Shown piece by piece: positions 46,743 through 55,099 of a stretch of DNA of 64,000 nt (position 1 is the first letter of the stretch; each line of letters begins with the position of its first letter). The stretch lies in the NCBI GenBank assembly GCA_039881045.1, contig JAYWVB010000041.1, positions 1 to 64,000 of the forward strand. The letters run 5' to 3'. The DNA is from Chaetomium olivaceum (taxonomy: Eukaryota; Ascomycota; Sordariomycetes; Sordariales; Chaetomiaceae). The position numbers and the translations under genes were made by a program. A model generated the notes under the pieces. It had not been told where the DNA came from and ran no database searches. It saw nothing but the letters and a program-made list of their open reading frames with translations.

Positions 46743-46789
46743 ACGTACTTGCATAACGAAGCGCCCACCATAACGAAGCGCCCACTTTT
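46743..46789 (+). repeat. left 47-bp TIR with internal tandem 17-mers
   Basis: ACGTACTTG is followed by two adjacent identical copies of CATAACGAAGCGCCCAC and TTTT. It is the exact reverse complement of 48557-48603. The tandem 17-mers are probable transposase binding sites. Confidence 0.95.
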
Positions 46790-46840
46790 TTACACCTAAC
46801 AACCTTCCAACTCTATCCTCACTTTTCTCCACACAACAAA

Positions 46841-48496
46841 ATGGAATCTCTTCCAAAAGAAACTCGTATGATCCTTGCGCTTGAAGCTCTCAAGAAAGAC
46901 CCTAAACTTTCTGTCCGAAAAGCTTCTGCGATCTACGAGGTCTCACGAAGCTCGCTCCGCGACCGACGCGCCGGAAAGCAACCACGACGCGAAATACCAG
47001 CCAACCTTCGAAAACTGACTGACTTTGAAGAGCAAGTCCTTCTTGAGAGAGTACTCGACCTTGATGCGCGAGGATTTCAGCCCCAGCTCTCGGACCTTCG
47101 AGAAATGGCCGATCGCCTTCGGGCCGCACGCGGCGCGTCGGGCGTCGGACCCCGATGGGCAAACGGTTTCGTAAAGCGACATTCCAAGGTTACGACGCGT
47201 TTCCGACGCCGAATCGATTACAAGAGAGCCCAATGCGAAGATCCCGACGTAGTAAACGCGTGGTTTCGGCTCGTACGCAACGTAATCGATAAATACGCGA
47301 TCCAAGAGGGGGACATCTACAACTTCGACGAGACTGGGTTCCAGATGGGCATACTTTCGAGTGCAAAGGTCGTGACGAGCTCCGAGCGACGTGGACGGCC
47401 TCGCACAAAGCAGCCTGGCAATCGAGAGTGGGTTACGGTGATCCAAGCTGTGTGTGCGGATGGCTGGGTCGTGCCGCCGTACTTTGTCGTCAAGGGGAAA
47501 AACCACCTCCTCCCTTGGTACCAGGACAGCCGGTTCCAGCCCGAATGGAGAGTCCATACAAGCGAGAATGGCTGGACAACAAATGAGATTGGCCTCGATT
47601 GGCTAAAACATTTCGACGAGGCTACCAAACGCCGTACGAGAGGGGTACATCGACTGCTCATCCTTGACGGCCACGAAAGCCACCACTCGGTCGACTTCGA
47701 AGATTTCTGCAAGGCCAACAACATTGTTACACTTTGCATGCCTCCCCATTCTTCCCACTTTCTCCAGCCTCTTGATGTTGGGTGTTTTAGTCCGCTCAAG
47801 GCCTCGTACGGCAAGCGGATTGAGCAGATGATGCGGATGCAGATCACCCACATTACGAAGGAGGACTTCTTCGACGCGTTTGTCGAGGCATTTCACGCTT
47901 CAATCACAGCGAACAACATACGAGCGGGCTTTAGAGCAACTGGCCTTGTTCCTTTTGACCCTGAATTGGTAGTTTCTTGCCTCGACCCTAAGCCACTTAC
48001 CCCATCTCCTCCAAACTCGCGTCCCGGAACAGCCTCGACTTGGGCCCTGAAGACCCCATCCAATGCGTACGACGCGACCAAGAGCTCCATCACTCTCAAG
48101 CGGAAGATCGAGAACCATCAAGGTAGCTCTCCGACTCACATTTTCGACATCATCGACTTGCAGGCCAAGAGCATCTCAAAATTGGCACATGAAATGGTGT
48201 TACTCCGAGCTGAGGCCCAGGAACTTCGTACAGCAAATGAGCGACTAAGCAAGCGCCGTAGGACAAAGAAAACGCGTCTGCAGGAAGGAGGATCACTTAG
48301 TTTACAAGAGGCAAAGGGTTTGATGGCTGACCGGGGACTTGGTGATAAGGACTGCGAGGAAACGTCAGGGAGTAGTGGTTGTATAACAGTGGGTGGGCCA
48401 CGCATTCGGCTCTGCAGCAACTGCAAGAAGCCCGGCCACAATGCGCGGACATGTCAAGTAGTTTGCGAGATGTCTGAAGACAGTGACTCCGAGTAG
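46841..48496 (+). CDS. pogo-like transposase with C-terminal zinc knuckle
   Basis: 551 aa, single exon, complete. Residues 1-50 form a psq-type helix-turn-helix (LALEALKKDPKLSVRKASAI), and about 55-135 a CENP-B/Tc5-type second DNA-binding domain (WANGFVKRHSKVTTRFRR). The DDE_1 catalytic core follows, with aspartates in DIYNFDETGFQMG, LLILDGHESHHSVDF and SHFLQPLDVGCFSPLK, the DDD triad expected for pogo elements. After RAGFRATGLVPFDPELV comes a basic coiled segment and a CCHC zinc knuckle (CSNCKKPGHNARTC) near the end, seen in a subset of fungal members. The protein would bind the TIR 17-mers and move the element by cut and paste. Confidence 0.95.
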   Translation: MESLPKETRMILALEALKKDPKLSVRKASAIYEVSRSSLRDRRAGKQPRREIPANLRKLTDFEEQVLLERVLDLDARGFQPQLSDLREMADRLRAARGASGVGPRWANGFVKRHSKVTTRFRRRIDYKRAQCEDPDVVNAWFRLVRNVIDKYAIQEGDIYNFDETGFQMGILSSAKVVTSSERRGRPRTKQPGNREWVTVIQAVCADGWVVPPYFVVKGKNHLLPWYQDSRFQPEWRVHTSENGWTTNEIGLDWLKHFDEATKRRTRGVHRLLILDGHESHHSVDFEDFCKANNIVTLCMPPHSSHFLQPLDVGCFSPLKASYGKRIEQMMRMQITHITKEDFFDAFVEAFHASITANNIRAGFRATGLVPFDPELVVSCLDPKPLTPSPPNSRPGTASTWALKTPSNAYDATKSSITLKRKIENHQGSSPTHIFDIIDLQAKSISKLAHEMVLLRAEAQELRTANERLSKRRRTKKTRLQEGGSLSLQEAKGLMADRGLGDKDCEETSGSSGCITVGGPRIRLCSNCKKPGHNARTCQVVCEMSEDSDSE

Positions 48497-48556
48497 TTTT
48501 AATTGATTTGAGTTGTTGTGGCTGAATTGACTTACACAAAGTGGTTGAGGTCCGGG

Positions 48557-48603
48557 AAAAGTGGGCGCTTCGTTATGGTGGGCGCTTCGTTATGCAAGTA
48601 CGT
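48557..48603 (-). repeat. right 47-bp TIR
   Basis: Exact reverse complement of the left TIR, including both 17-mers, followed by the TA duplication at 48604-48605. Confidence 0.95.
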
Positions 48604-48605
48604 TA

Positions 48606-49502
48606 TGTATGTATTCAATGAGGAAGAGAAGCTCGGGATCCCCATACTCCCGTTTACTGCACTCTACTAAAGTCGACGGTGCTCCCTTGTCCCTTTTACG
48701 ACGTACTTCTGCGGCCCTAGCTCTTTGCAGAACATCGGAGAGCATAAAGGGCCGGCCCGACACCATCGCTTGGAGGTACTCAATCGATCCCGGTGTCGAT
48801 GTGAATGCGCTGCCACCTTCTTTGAGTGGCAAAGTTATACCTCAGATAGGCAGTAGGTGTCGTTTCCCATCGGCTATCGACACACCGCTGGGTGGCTGGC
48901 AAAGACATATGTACCCCATGGCCATATGTAATTCATCCTTCCGCATGGAGACTACACTTTGCAGCCGCATTTCCCCAATAGGATATTAGAAAGCTCGGTG
49001 CTGCCCCGAGTAAACCGGCAACCTCAAATGTTTAGTCATGCCCAACCGGAGCTGACTGGAAGGCACTTGACTTTTCGTAAAACGGCGGATCCTTTTAGTG
49101 TAGGGGTTTGATACCAATATACGAAACAGTTCCTACGCTGACTTGTGAGCAGGACCATGATTGGGTAGGTACGTACTTTGATTCCCGAGCGTACATTGGA
49201 TTTAGTTTCTGCATGCACTTATGCTGGACCAAATCTACCTAGGTAGCCAAGGGCTTACCAATCTGCGGACGGCTTTCTAAGCATTCATTCACTTTTCGGA
49301 GTTTGAGTGCAAGATTGCTAAGCGACCGGTAGCCCTAACTAAACGCGACTTGAGTGTGAGCTGACTCAGGTACTTCGTATTCAAAAATGATACACGGTGC
49401 ATAAGAAGGAGGTAATCTAGGCAGTCTTGGGCTTCCAATCGTGCAATCACACACCTCATATAACCTACATTATAAAACAGACCAAAACACACAAGAGTTG
49501 CA
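48606..49502. other. spacer between transposon and SnoaL-like gene
   Basis: A short - strand open frame (48832-48590) has a plausible amino-acid mix but matches nothing I know and runs into the transposon end, so I do not call it. The last 100 bases should hold the promoter of the gene at 49503. Confidence 0.4.
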
Positions 49503-49982
49503 ATGTCTACCCAACAGATTCTTGACAAACTCGCCGTCGTCGAGGCCCTCTACCGCTTCGCCGCCGGACTCGATCTGCACGACGAGGTCCTTCTCAAATC
49601 CGCATTTGCAGAAAACGCCATATCCGACTTCCGGCCAGCCGCGGCCAAAGCTGGGTTCAAATATCCCGTGATAGAGGGCAGGGATACCGTCGTCGCTGCA
49701 CTGTCCCAGTCACTAGCCTCTCTCGACACTAGCCACACCGTGTCCAACCCTCGGGTGACGCTTGACGGCGACAAGGCGCATCTTGATGCTCTTGTGGAGG
49801 CGCAACATGTGCCACGGAACGACCCGTCGCGCTATTACATGATGAAAAACCGATATGACGTTGAATTGGTCAAGGAGGGCGGCGTCTGGGTGATTTTGCG
49901 CAGCACGGTGGACAATATCTGGCGCCAGGGCGACGCAACTGTGCTTTCTGTTGTTCAAAGAGCTTCAGAACGCTCTTATTAG
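49503..49982 (+). CDS. SnoaL-like (NTF2-fold) protein
   Basis: 159 aa, single exon, intact. The length and pattern fit the SnoaL_4 branch of the NTF2 superfamily: an N-terminal helix pair (ILDKLAVVEALYRFAAGLD), DEVLLKSAFAENAISDF, a HTVSNPRVTLDGDKAHLDAL strand pair and the C-terminal sheet YYMMKNRYDVELVKEGGVWV. Members include polyketide cyclases, dehydratases and many proteins without known activity; the sequence does not decide. The neighbour 730 bp downstream is a UstYa-family gene on the same strand, which hints at secondary metabolism but proves nothing. Confidence 0.8.
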   Translation: MSTQQILDKLAVVEALYRFAAGLDLHDEVLLKSAFAENAISDFRPAAAKAGFKYPVIEGRDTVVAALSQSLASLDTSHTVSNPRVTLDGDKAHLDALVEAQHVPRNDPSRYYMMKNRYDVELVKEGGVWVILRSTVDNIWRQGDATVLSVVQRASERSY

Positions 49983-50712
49983 CTAGCATATTCTAGACAA
50001 ATATAAGGTGTATGGTGCCTAAGCCTTCTACTATGCTACGTAGATTACAGATTAGATGTAGAAGTTACTATCCGTAAATAGGTAATAGCCAGCAGAACAC
50101 AAGCATTGGTCCGTCTTGGCCACCCGATTCACTCACTCCCGAGATTGGTCACATCACTGGTGCGACTAATAATTCGCAGTGTGCCCACAAGCACAAGTCC
50201 ACCCCACCCTTGCGAAGCCCATTCACCCCAACTCGAGCCAACCATCTCTCGAAAGGGACGCTCTGGCCCGCCTGGTTCCGATCTCCGTTGAATCCCTAAT
50301 TAGCCTGCTCCCGACGAAACAATGCATCCGAGGCACACTAGCCCGATTCGCGGGCGGCAATGTGTTGCCGAAGCGATGTAACCTCCCCCAGATCTTAATG
50401 GAAGTGTAACCGGTTAAATGAGCAGACGGGGCCTTGGTGGCGTTTCGAGAAGCTTGAAAGCCGTCGACCTCTCCCATTTTCGACGGAGGCTTTTCGGCCG
50501 AGCAACGCTCGAATACCATCTTGGCCCAGAAACGCCGGCGACGACGGCCAACAACGGCAATCACATTGTTTTAGCGGAGGAGAGGCTTGTTTGGGTCCAT
50601 CACAGTCTGGGAACCGCAGCAAACGACCGGAGGGTTCATTGGTCGCGCAACCACACGGCCGGCGCAAAGAAAGAGGCCGAAAGGGATCTTGCCAACTCTC
50701 TCACTGGACGAA
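49983..50712. other. spacer SnoaL-like / UstYa-like
   Basis: No convincing gene. An open frame from 50587 runs into the UstYa-like first exon, but the ATG at 50713 better fits the family start. Confidence 0.45.
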
Positions 50713-51586
50713 ATGGACTCAAGAAAACGGGAGTCGGACGAGGAGGAGCAGACATTCCTACCTAAACTGGAATCCAACGATGATGTCGCGACCGGCTTCT
50801 CGACCGTCTGCTTAAAATGCGATGCCAACAACCCTCGGAAACGCGGCGTAGTATGGTATTTGAGGTTGCTCTTGGAAATTGCCATGGCGGGCACAATAGT
50901 TTATCTACTGGTCGCCAAACCCCTAGTCGTCTCACGCAAGACTCTACGGCGGACGCCGGTGCCCGATTGTAGGTTGGCAATCGTTAGGCGTCCCATTGCA
51001 TCTGCTAATCATTCATTCAGTACCACGAAAGATCTACACCTTCCAGGACAACCCGAAATACCTCCGCGGCGATATGTGGTTCAACGAGACGCTCACCCTC
51101 CACACGCTCCACAACTGGATCGAGTTGAGCTCAGGTACGTAACGACATTGTACCGCCCGGGGAAGACAGCATCTAATGAGCACGATAGAGAGCCGAGGCT
51201 ATGTCGTGGTCGGCGATGCCAGCCGCTACGACCTCCCGGCGCCGTACACGGTAGCGCTGGACCGACATAACGACGGGCCGGGGTACATGATGACCGTCTT
51301 CCACCAGCTGCACTGTCTCTCTTACCTCGCTGAGCACTACCAGCGTGGGTACGCCGGTATCAACCTGACCGAGGAGGTCGCCCACCACACGGGGCACTGC
51401 TTCAACTACATCCGCCAGGGCATCATGTGCTCTGCGGACACGACGCTGGAGGGCAAGACGGATGCCGGGCCGGGCGAGGGCTCGGAGCACGAGTGTGTGG
51501 ATTACGACGCGCTGCTGGATTGGGCCAACAACAACTCGGCCATGAAATGGCGGAATGCTCTGCTCCCGGAGACGTCCATCCTCTGA
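50713..51586 (+). CDS. UstYa-family (DUF3328) membrane oxidase-like protein
   Basis: Exons are 50713-50968, 51021-51134 and 51189-51586 (255 aa), all in phase with clear splice signals. UstYa-family proteins act in fungal RiPP and cyclic-peptide pathways (ustiloxin, phomopsin, cyclochlorotine), catalysing oxidative cyclisation or related oxidations. The two hallmark metal-binding motifs are present: HQLHCL near residue 158 and HTGHCFNYIRQGIMC near 190. One N-terminal membrane helix (YLRLLLEIAMAGTIVYLLVA) is followed by a luminal domain with YTFQDNPKYLRGDMWFNETL. The product or substrate is unknown. No precursor peptide with repeated Kex2-type units, peptide synthetase or monooxygenase was found in the window, so no biosynthetic cluster is claimed. 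Confidence 0.88.
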
Positions 51587-51862
51587 TGTGTATATTTATT
51601 TTTAGGGTGTTTAGAAATGGTATTAGAGCACTCTTAGGAAACGACATGCATCTTATCCTTGGGCCGGGGATAAGCGGACGGGAATTGGGCAGTCGGGCGA
51701 TGAGTCAACTGGCGCGGATGGCGTGCCGCAGTGCCGAATCATCCTTCTTGACCTCGACAAGCAAAGAATATCACCACAGAAAACTCATCTCAGCTCGGAA
51801 CCTGACCACGACCCTTTTAATCCCTTTTACTTCTGACGACACCAAAACAAACACGACCAAAA

Positions 51863-52644
51863 ATGCCCTCGCACCACCCCCTCAAAGACCACCTACCCGC
51901 CCTCGAGCACGACCCCTCCCTGGAAGCCTTCAACATCCCCGTCCAAGACTGGCTAGCCGCCAACCCCCTCCACCAACTCATCGTCTCTGCCGTCGTCTCC
52001 CTCCCGTCCTCTTTCCCATCCCTTGGCACCCAGCCCTCCGCCGTGTCCTCTCCCACCACCCGCAAACCCGCCCAATCCGAAACCAAGCCCCAGCCCTCCA
52101 AAGAAGGCTCCTCCTCCTTCTCCTCCTCCTCAAAAGAGGAAGAAGAAGAAGACTTCCCAGAACGAACCCTCCTCCTCCAACGCGCCCCCCACGACTGGGA
52201 CCCCCTGACCTGGGAACACCCCGGCGGCACCTGTGAGCTGGGCGAGACTGTCCTGCAGGCCGTGGCACGTGAGCTGGCTGAGGAGACAGGCTTGGTGGCG
52301 CGCCGGGTGGTGGGGCTTGTTACGGCGTTGGATATTGCGGAGCCGGGGTTTGATGATGAGAAGGTAAAGAGGGGGTGAGGCCGTGGTGGAGGCTGTTTTG
52401 CTTTCTTGTGGAAGTGGAGGTTGGGGTGGATGGGGGAGTGCGGCCGGTGGTGAGGCTGGATCCGGCGGAGCATTGTGCTTTTGTGTGGGCGACGGAAGGG
52501 GATGTGAGGAAGGGGTTGTGTGGTGATGTGGAGTTGCGGTGGGGTGGGGAGGAAGATAAGAGGAAGGGGGTTATTTTGAGGGGGTTTGAGGTGTTGAGGG
52601 AGAGGCGGGCGCTGGTAAGGGGGAACGGGGTCGTGGAGGCGTGA
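51863..52644 (+). CDS. Nudix hydrolase, with one apparent frameshift
   Basis: ATG 51863 (MPSHHPLKDHLPALE). The Nudix box is perfect: GGTCELGETVLQAVARELAE followed by ETGL, matching GX5EX7REUXEEXGU, with the preceding WDPLTWEHPGG. Nudix enzymes cleave nucleoside diphosphates linked to another moiety; this substrate is unknown. A polyserine/polyglutamate insert (SSSFSSSSKEEEEED) lies before the box. After FDDEKVKRG the frame stops, but the expected C-terminal half (PWWRLFCFLVEVEV, VVRLDPAEHCAFVWATEGDV) continues in another frame to 52644. A break near 52362-52376 in a G5 run explains this; no intron of plausible length fits. Confidence 0.75.
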
Positions 52645-52922
52645 GGGATGATAGGAGAGAAGGCTGGAAGGGGTTGGGTAGGGGTTGAAAACACTTGGGA
52701 ATAGGGAGGTTTTCCAATCTCAAAATCATGTTGAAGACCAATTTTGTATCCAACGTTGTATGTACTTGAAGTTTATCTAAAGTTCCAACAGGCAAATATT
52801 AGACAGAAGTCCTCCTCAAATCCACGCCCGAGTACCTACTACCCACCCCCCGAGCAGCCCCAACAGCTCACCCTATACACAATAGTAACAATATATACAA
52901 GAATCCCGTCCATCCCTTTCCA

Positions 52923-53666
52923 TCAGTTGATAACCCGGGTGTAGCGGTACGGCTTGGCCGTGAAGCCGCCGCTCTTCCAGCCAACATTGCGCTTGTATTG
53001 GACGCAGCCGTAGGTGCCGCGGCACTCGAGCGTGTTGTAGGCCTTGTGGGCGCTGTCGGCCCACGAGAGGAACAGGGTAACATGGCCGGCGGCACCGGCA
53101 GTGCCCTCGCCCAGGGTGCCGACAAAGTCACCAGGCTTCAGGTCCGCCCACTTGATGGCCTTGGCGATGGCCGGCAGGCTGACGGTGTTGTAGCCGGGGG
53201 CGTTGGCGTGCAGGGCCATGGAGACGAAGCCCGAGCAGTCGGTGCGGTACTTGCGGCCCTGCTGGTCCGGGTACGTCTTGCTCATGGAGTAGGGCACACC
53301 GCGCGAGACCCAGTAGCGGCCGCGCGAGATGATCTCGGTGCGGTTGATGGGGCCGTTGTACTGCGAGCCGCCGGTGCCGCCCTCGATCGGGCACTCCTTG
53401 GTCACCATGCTGTTGGAGCCCGTCTTGACGTAGTAGTCGGACACGTAGCAGCCGTCGGTGGTCTTGTCCCAGATGGCGTTACCGCTGATGCTCTCGCCGT
53501 AGGTCTGGCAGGTGAGCTTGACGTCGACGCCCTTCTTGTACGTCTTGACCGACTTGAAACTGGTGCCGGGGCCGCTGCGGCAGTTGACGTCGTTGCCCGT
53601 GATGGGGTAGGCGGCGACGGTCGAGATGGCCGCAGCCAGGGTCAGGACTAGGCTGGTGAGCTGCAT
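52923..53666 (-). CDS. secreted SH3b plus NlpC/P60-like cell-wall peptidase homologue
   Basis: 247 aa, single exon, intact. A signal peptide (MQLTSLVLTLAAAISTVAA) is followed by a bacterial-type SH3 domain at about 20-85 (GNDVNCRSGPGTSFKSVKTY). The NlpC/P60 domain comes next at about 105-247, with the catalytic Cys in RTDCSGFVSMAL and His in AGHVTLFLSW. Bacterial relatives are gamma-D-glutamyl-diamino-acid endopeptidases of peptidoglycan. Fungi have no peptidoglycan, so the target is probably bacterial wall, and the family is likely of bacterial origin; both are inference. Eight cysteines suggest disulfides. The gene has fungal-like GC and a TATA-like TTTATACTTT about 115 bp upstream. Confidence 0.85.
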   Translation of the reverse strand: MQLTSLVLTLAAAISTVAAYPITGNDVNCRSGPGTSFKSVKTYKKGVDVKLTCQTYGESISGNAIWDKTTDGCYVSDYYVKTGSNSMVTKECPIEGGTGGSQYNGPINRTEIISRGRYWVSRGVPYSMSKTYPDQQGRKYRTDCSGFVSMALHANAPGYNTVSLPAIAKAIKWADLKPGDFVGTLGEGTAGAAGHVTLFLSWADSAHKAYNTLECRGTYGCVQYKRNVGWKSGGFTAKPYRYTRVIN

Positions 53667-54785
53667 GGTGGCGTCTTGAGAAGAGGATTGTTTGGCGGAA
53701 GTCCTGTCGTGGGTAGTCGGTGAGGGTGAGTGATGGAGGGAGAGTCCAGACTTCGAAAGTCGAGGCTGATATCTTTATACTTTGTGGCCGCGCAACCACC
53801 ATCAGAAGGAGACGGCTTTCTATGATTCCATACCGCGAATGCTTACTTCTGTGTTGCCCGCCTGCGACCTCACAATCTCCCCCATCCAAGCTCCATCATG
53901 TTTCCATGCGATGGAGATCTCGGCCCCACCGAAGCTTGACGATCGCCGAGGTAAAAAGTCTAGGCAAGATTCGTTGGGCCTTCCAACTTGGGAAGAGCAT
54001 CTAACCGCCAAGTCCTAAAAGTAGAGACGGGTGTATTCCGCCGCTTATTCTGGCCATCTCGCTCCTCCAGGGGTCCAAGGTCCAGACCTTTTGCGGCTCG
54101 GTGATAAAGAAGGTAAGGTAGTAATGCTCCATGACGGGCATCTGTGTGTTGACAGCGCGGAATCGGCGCGTTCCAGAGCGCGAGGATGGAACCATTCCCA
54201 GCTGCCCCTGGGGGCGGCCCGAAATAGAAGTTGAGAGTGTAAGACGGGCGAACTCGACCCTTTCTGACTGCCCACTCTTCCACTCCAACCCTGCTGACCC
54301 TTTTGAGACAGGGGTCTTTCAAACTCCTCCTTCACAGCCCCAGACCCGCTCTAAAAACAAACGTCCTTCCAATTCAATCTGAGATCTGCACCACAATGCG
54401 TCGTTTCGTTGTTGAATTCAAGCTCGGCAGAGGCCTTGGGCTGCAGAGTGGTTAGTGACAAGATCTATGTTTACCAACGAAGCATGATGCAATCCACTTG
54501 GCTGGGGAATGATCTCATTGAAGTTAGGCAACTTGAATTGGCTTTCGTCCGGTGTTTCCGGTCGGTAATAACCTCCGAACGTCGGAACGTCTATGCATGT
54601 CCCGGCCTTTTTCGCGCTAGCGACTGTGTTTATTTTGAGAGTGAGATTGTTCTTGTGTCCAAACTGCAAAAAAACCTAACGTTCGGAGTAATGACAAAAC
54701 ATCGTCGTTGAGACCCCGGAGGCCACGGGAGCGACGGGAGCAACGGGAGCAAAAGGGGGTAGATAATATATATATATCGTCACTA
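53667..54785. other. spacer between NlpC/P60 gene and the copia element
   Basis: About 1.1 kb without a supportable gene. Near 54720 lies a short (ACGGGAGC)-like repeat and then an (AT)n run, just before the insertion site GTACT. Confidence 0.45.
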
Positions 54786-54790
54786 GTACT

Positions 54791-55052
54791 TGTTGGAAAA
54801 CCCACAGCCACGGATACCGAGATGGGACAGTCAAACGTAGTGAAAACAGTGTAATTACGGCCAGTTGAGCCAATTGATGGTCAACTACTGCAGTGCAACC
54901 GTCGTGATGTCTGTGTCTGGTTCAAACAGCTGTGTGCGGGCATCTGACCCTGAAAAATACCGCATCTGGTCCCCTGGGTCCACCTCGGGGGGTTTGATTA
55001 CGCCTTGGCGACCACACGCCAAAGGCGTGGTCCTAACCTTGTAATCTTGACA
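54791..55052 (-). repeat. 3' LTR (element orientation)
   Basis: Starts TGTTGGAAAACCC and ends CTTGACA on the + strand (TG...CA). Contains a stem-loop GACCACACGCC/GGCGTGGTC. It has six Gs where the other LTR has five. Confidence 0.97.
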
Positions 55053-55064
55053 CACCCCCTCAGC
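55053..55064 (-). other. polypurine tract
   Basis: On the element strand, a purine-rich GAGGGGGTG directly abuts the 3' LTR, the expected plus-strand primer. Confidence 0.6.
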
Positions 55065-55099
55065 CGAGCCAGTGATGGCGAGGCTGGCGATACCCCTGT

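Larger units (their letters stand above)
46743..48603 (+). mobile_element. complete pogo/Fot-type DNA transposon (1861 bp)
   Basis: Bounded by perfect 47-bp terminal inverted repeats and a TA target duplication (46741-46742 and 48604-48605), the hallmark of Tc1/mariner-superfamily insertion. It carries one uninterrupted transposase gene. There is no sign of RIP-type decay (balanced base composition, no stops), so the copy looks young and possibly autonomous. Confidence 0.95.

Noticed and set aside
48590..48832. 80-codon - strand frame beside the transposon
   Set aside because: No recognisable domain; it ends inside the transposon TIR and has no partner on the other flank.
54709..54765. Short frame GHGSDGSNGSKRG with a Kex2-like KR near the UstYa gene, a possible RiPP precursor
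   Set aside because: No start codon in frame, no signal peptide, no repeated core; it is a small GC-rich tandem repeat next to the copia insertion.
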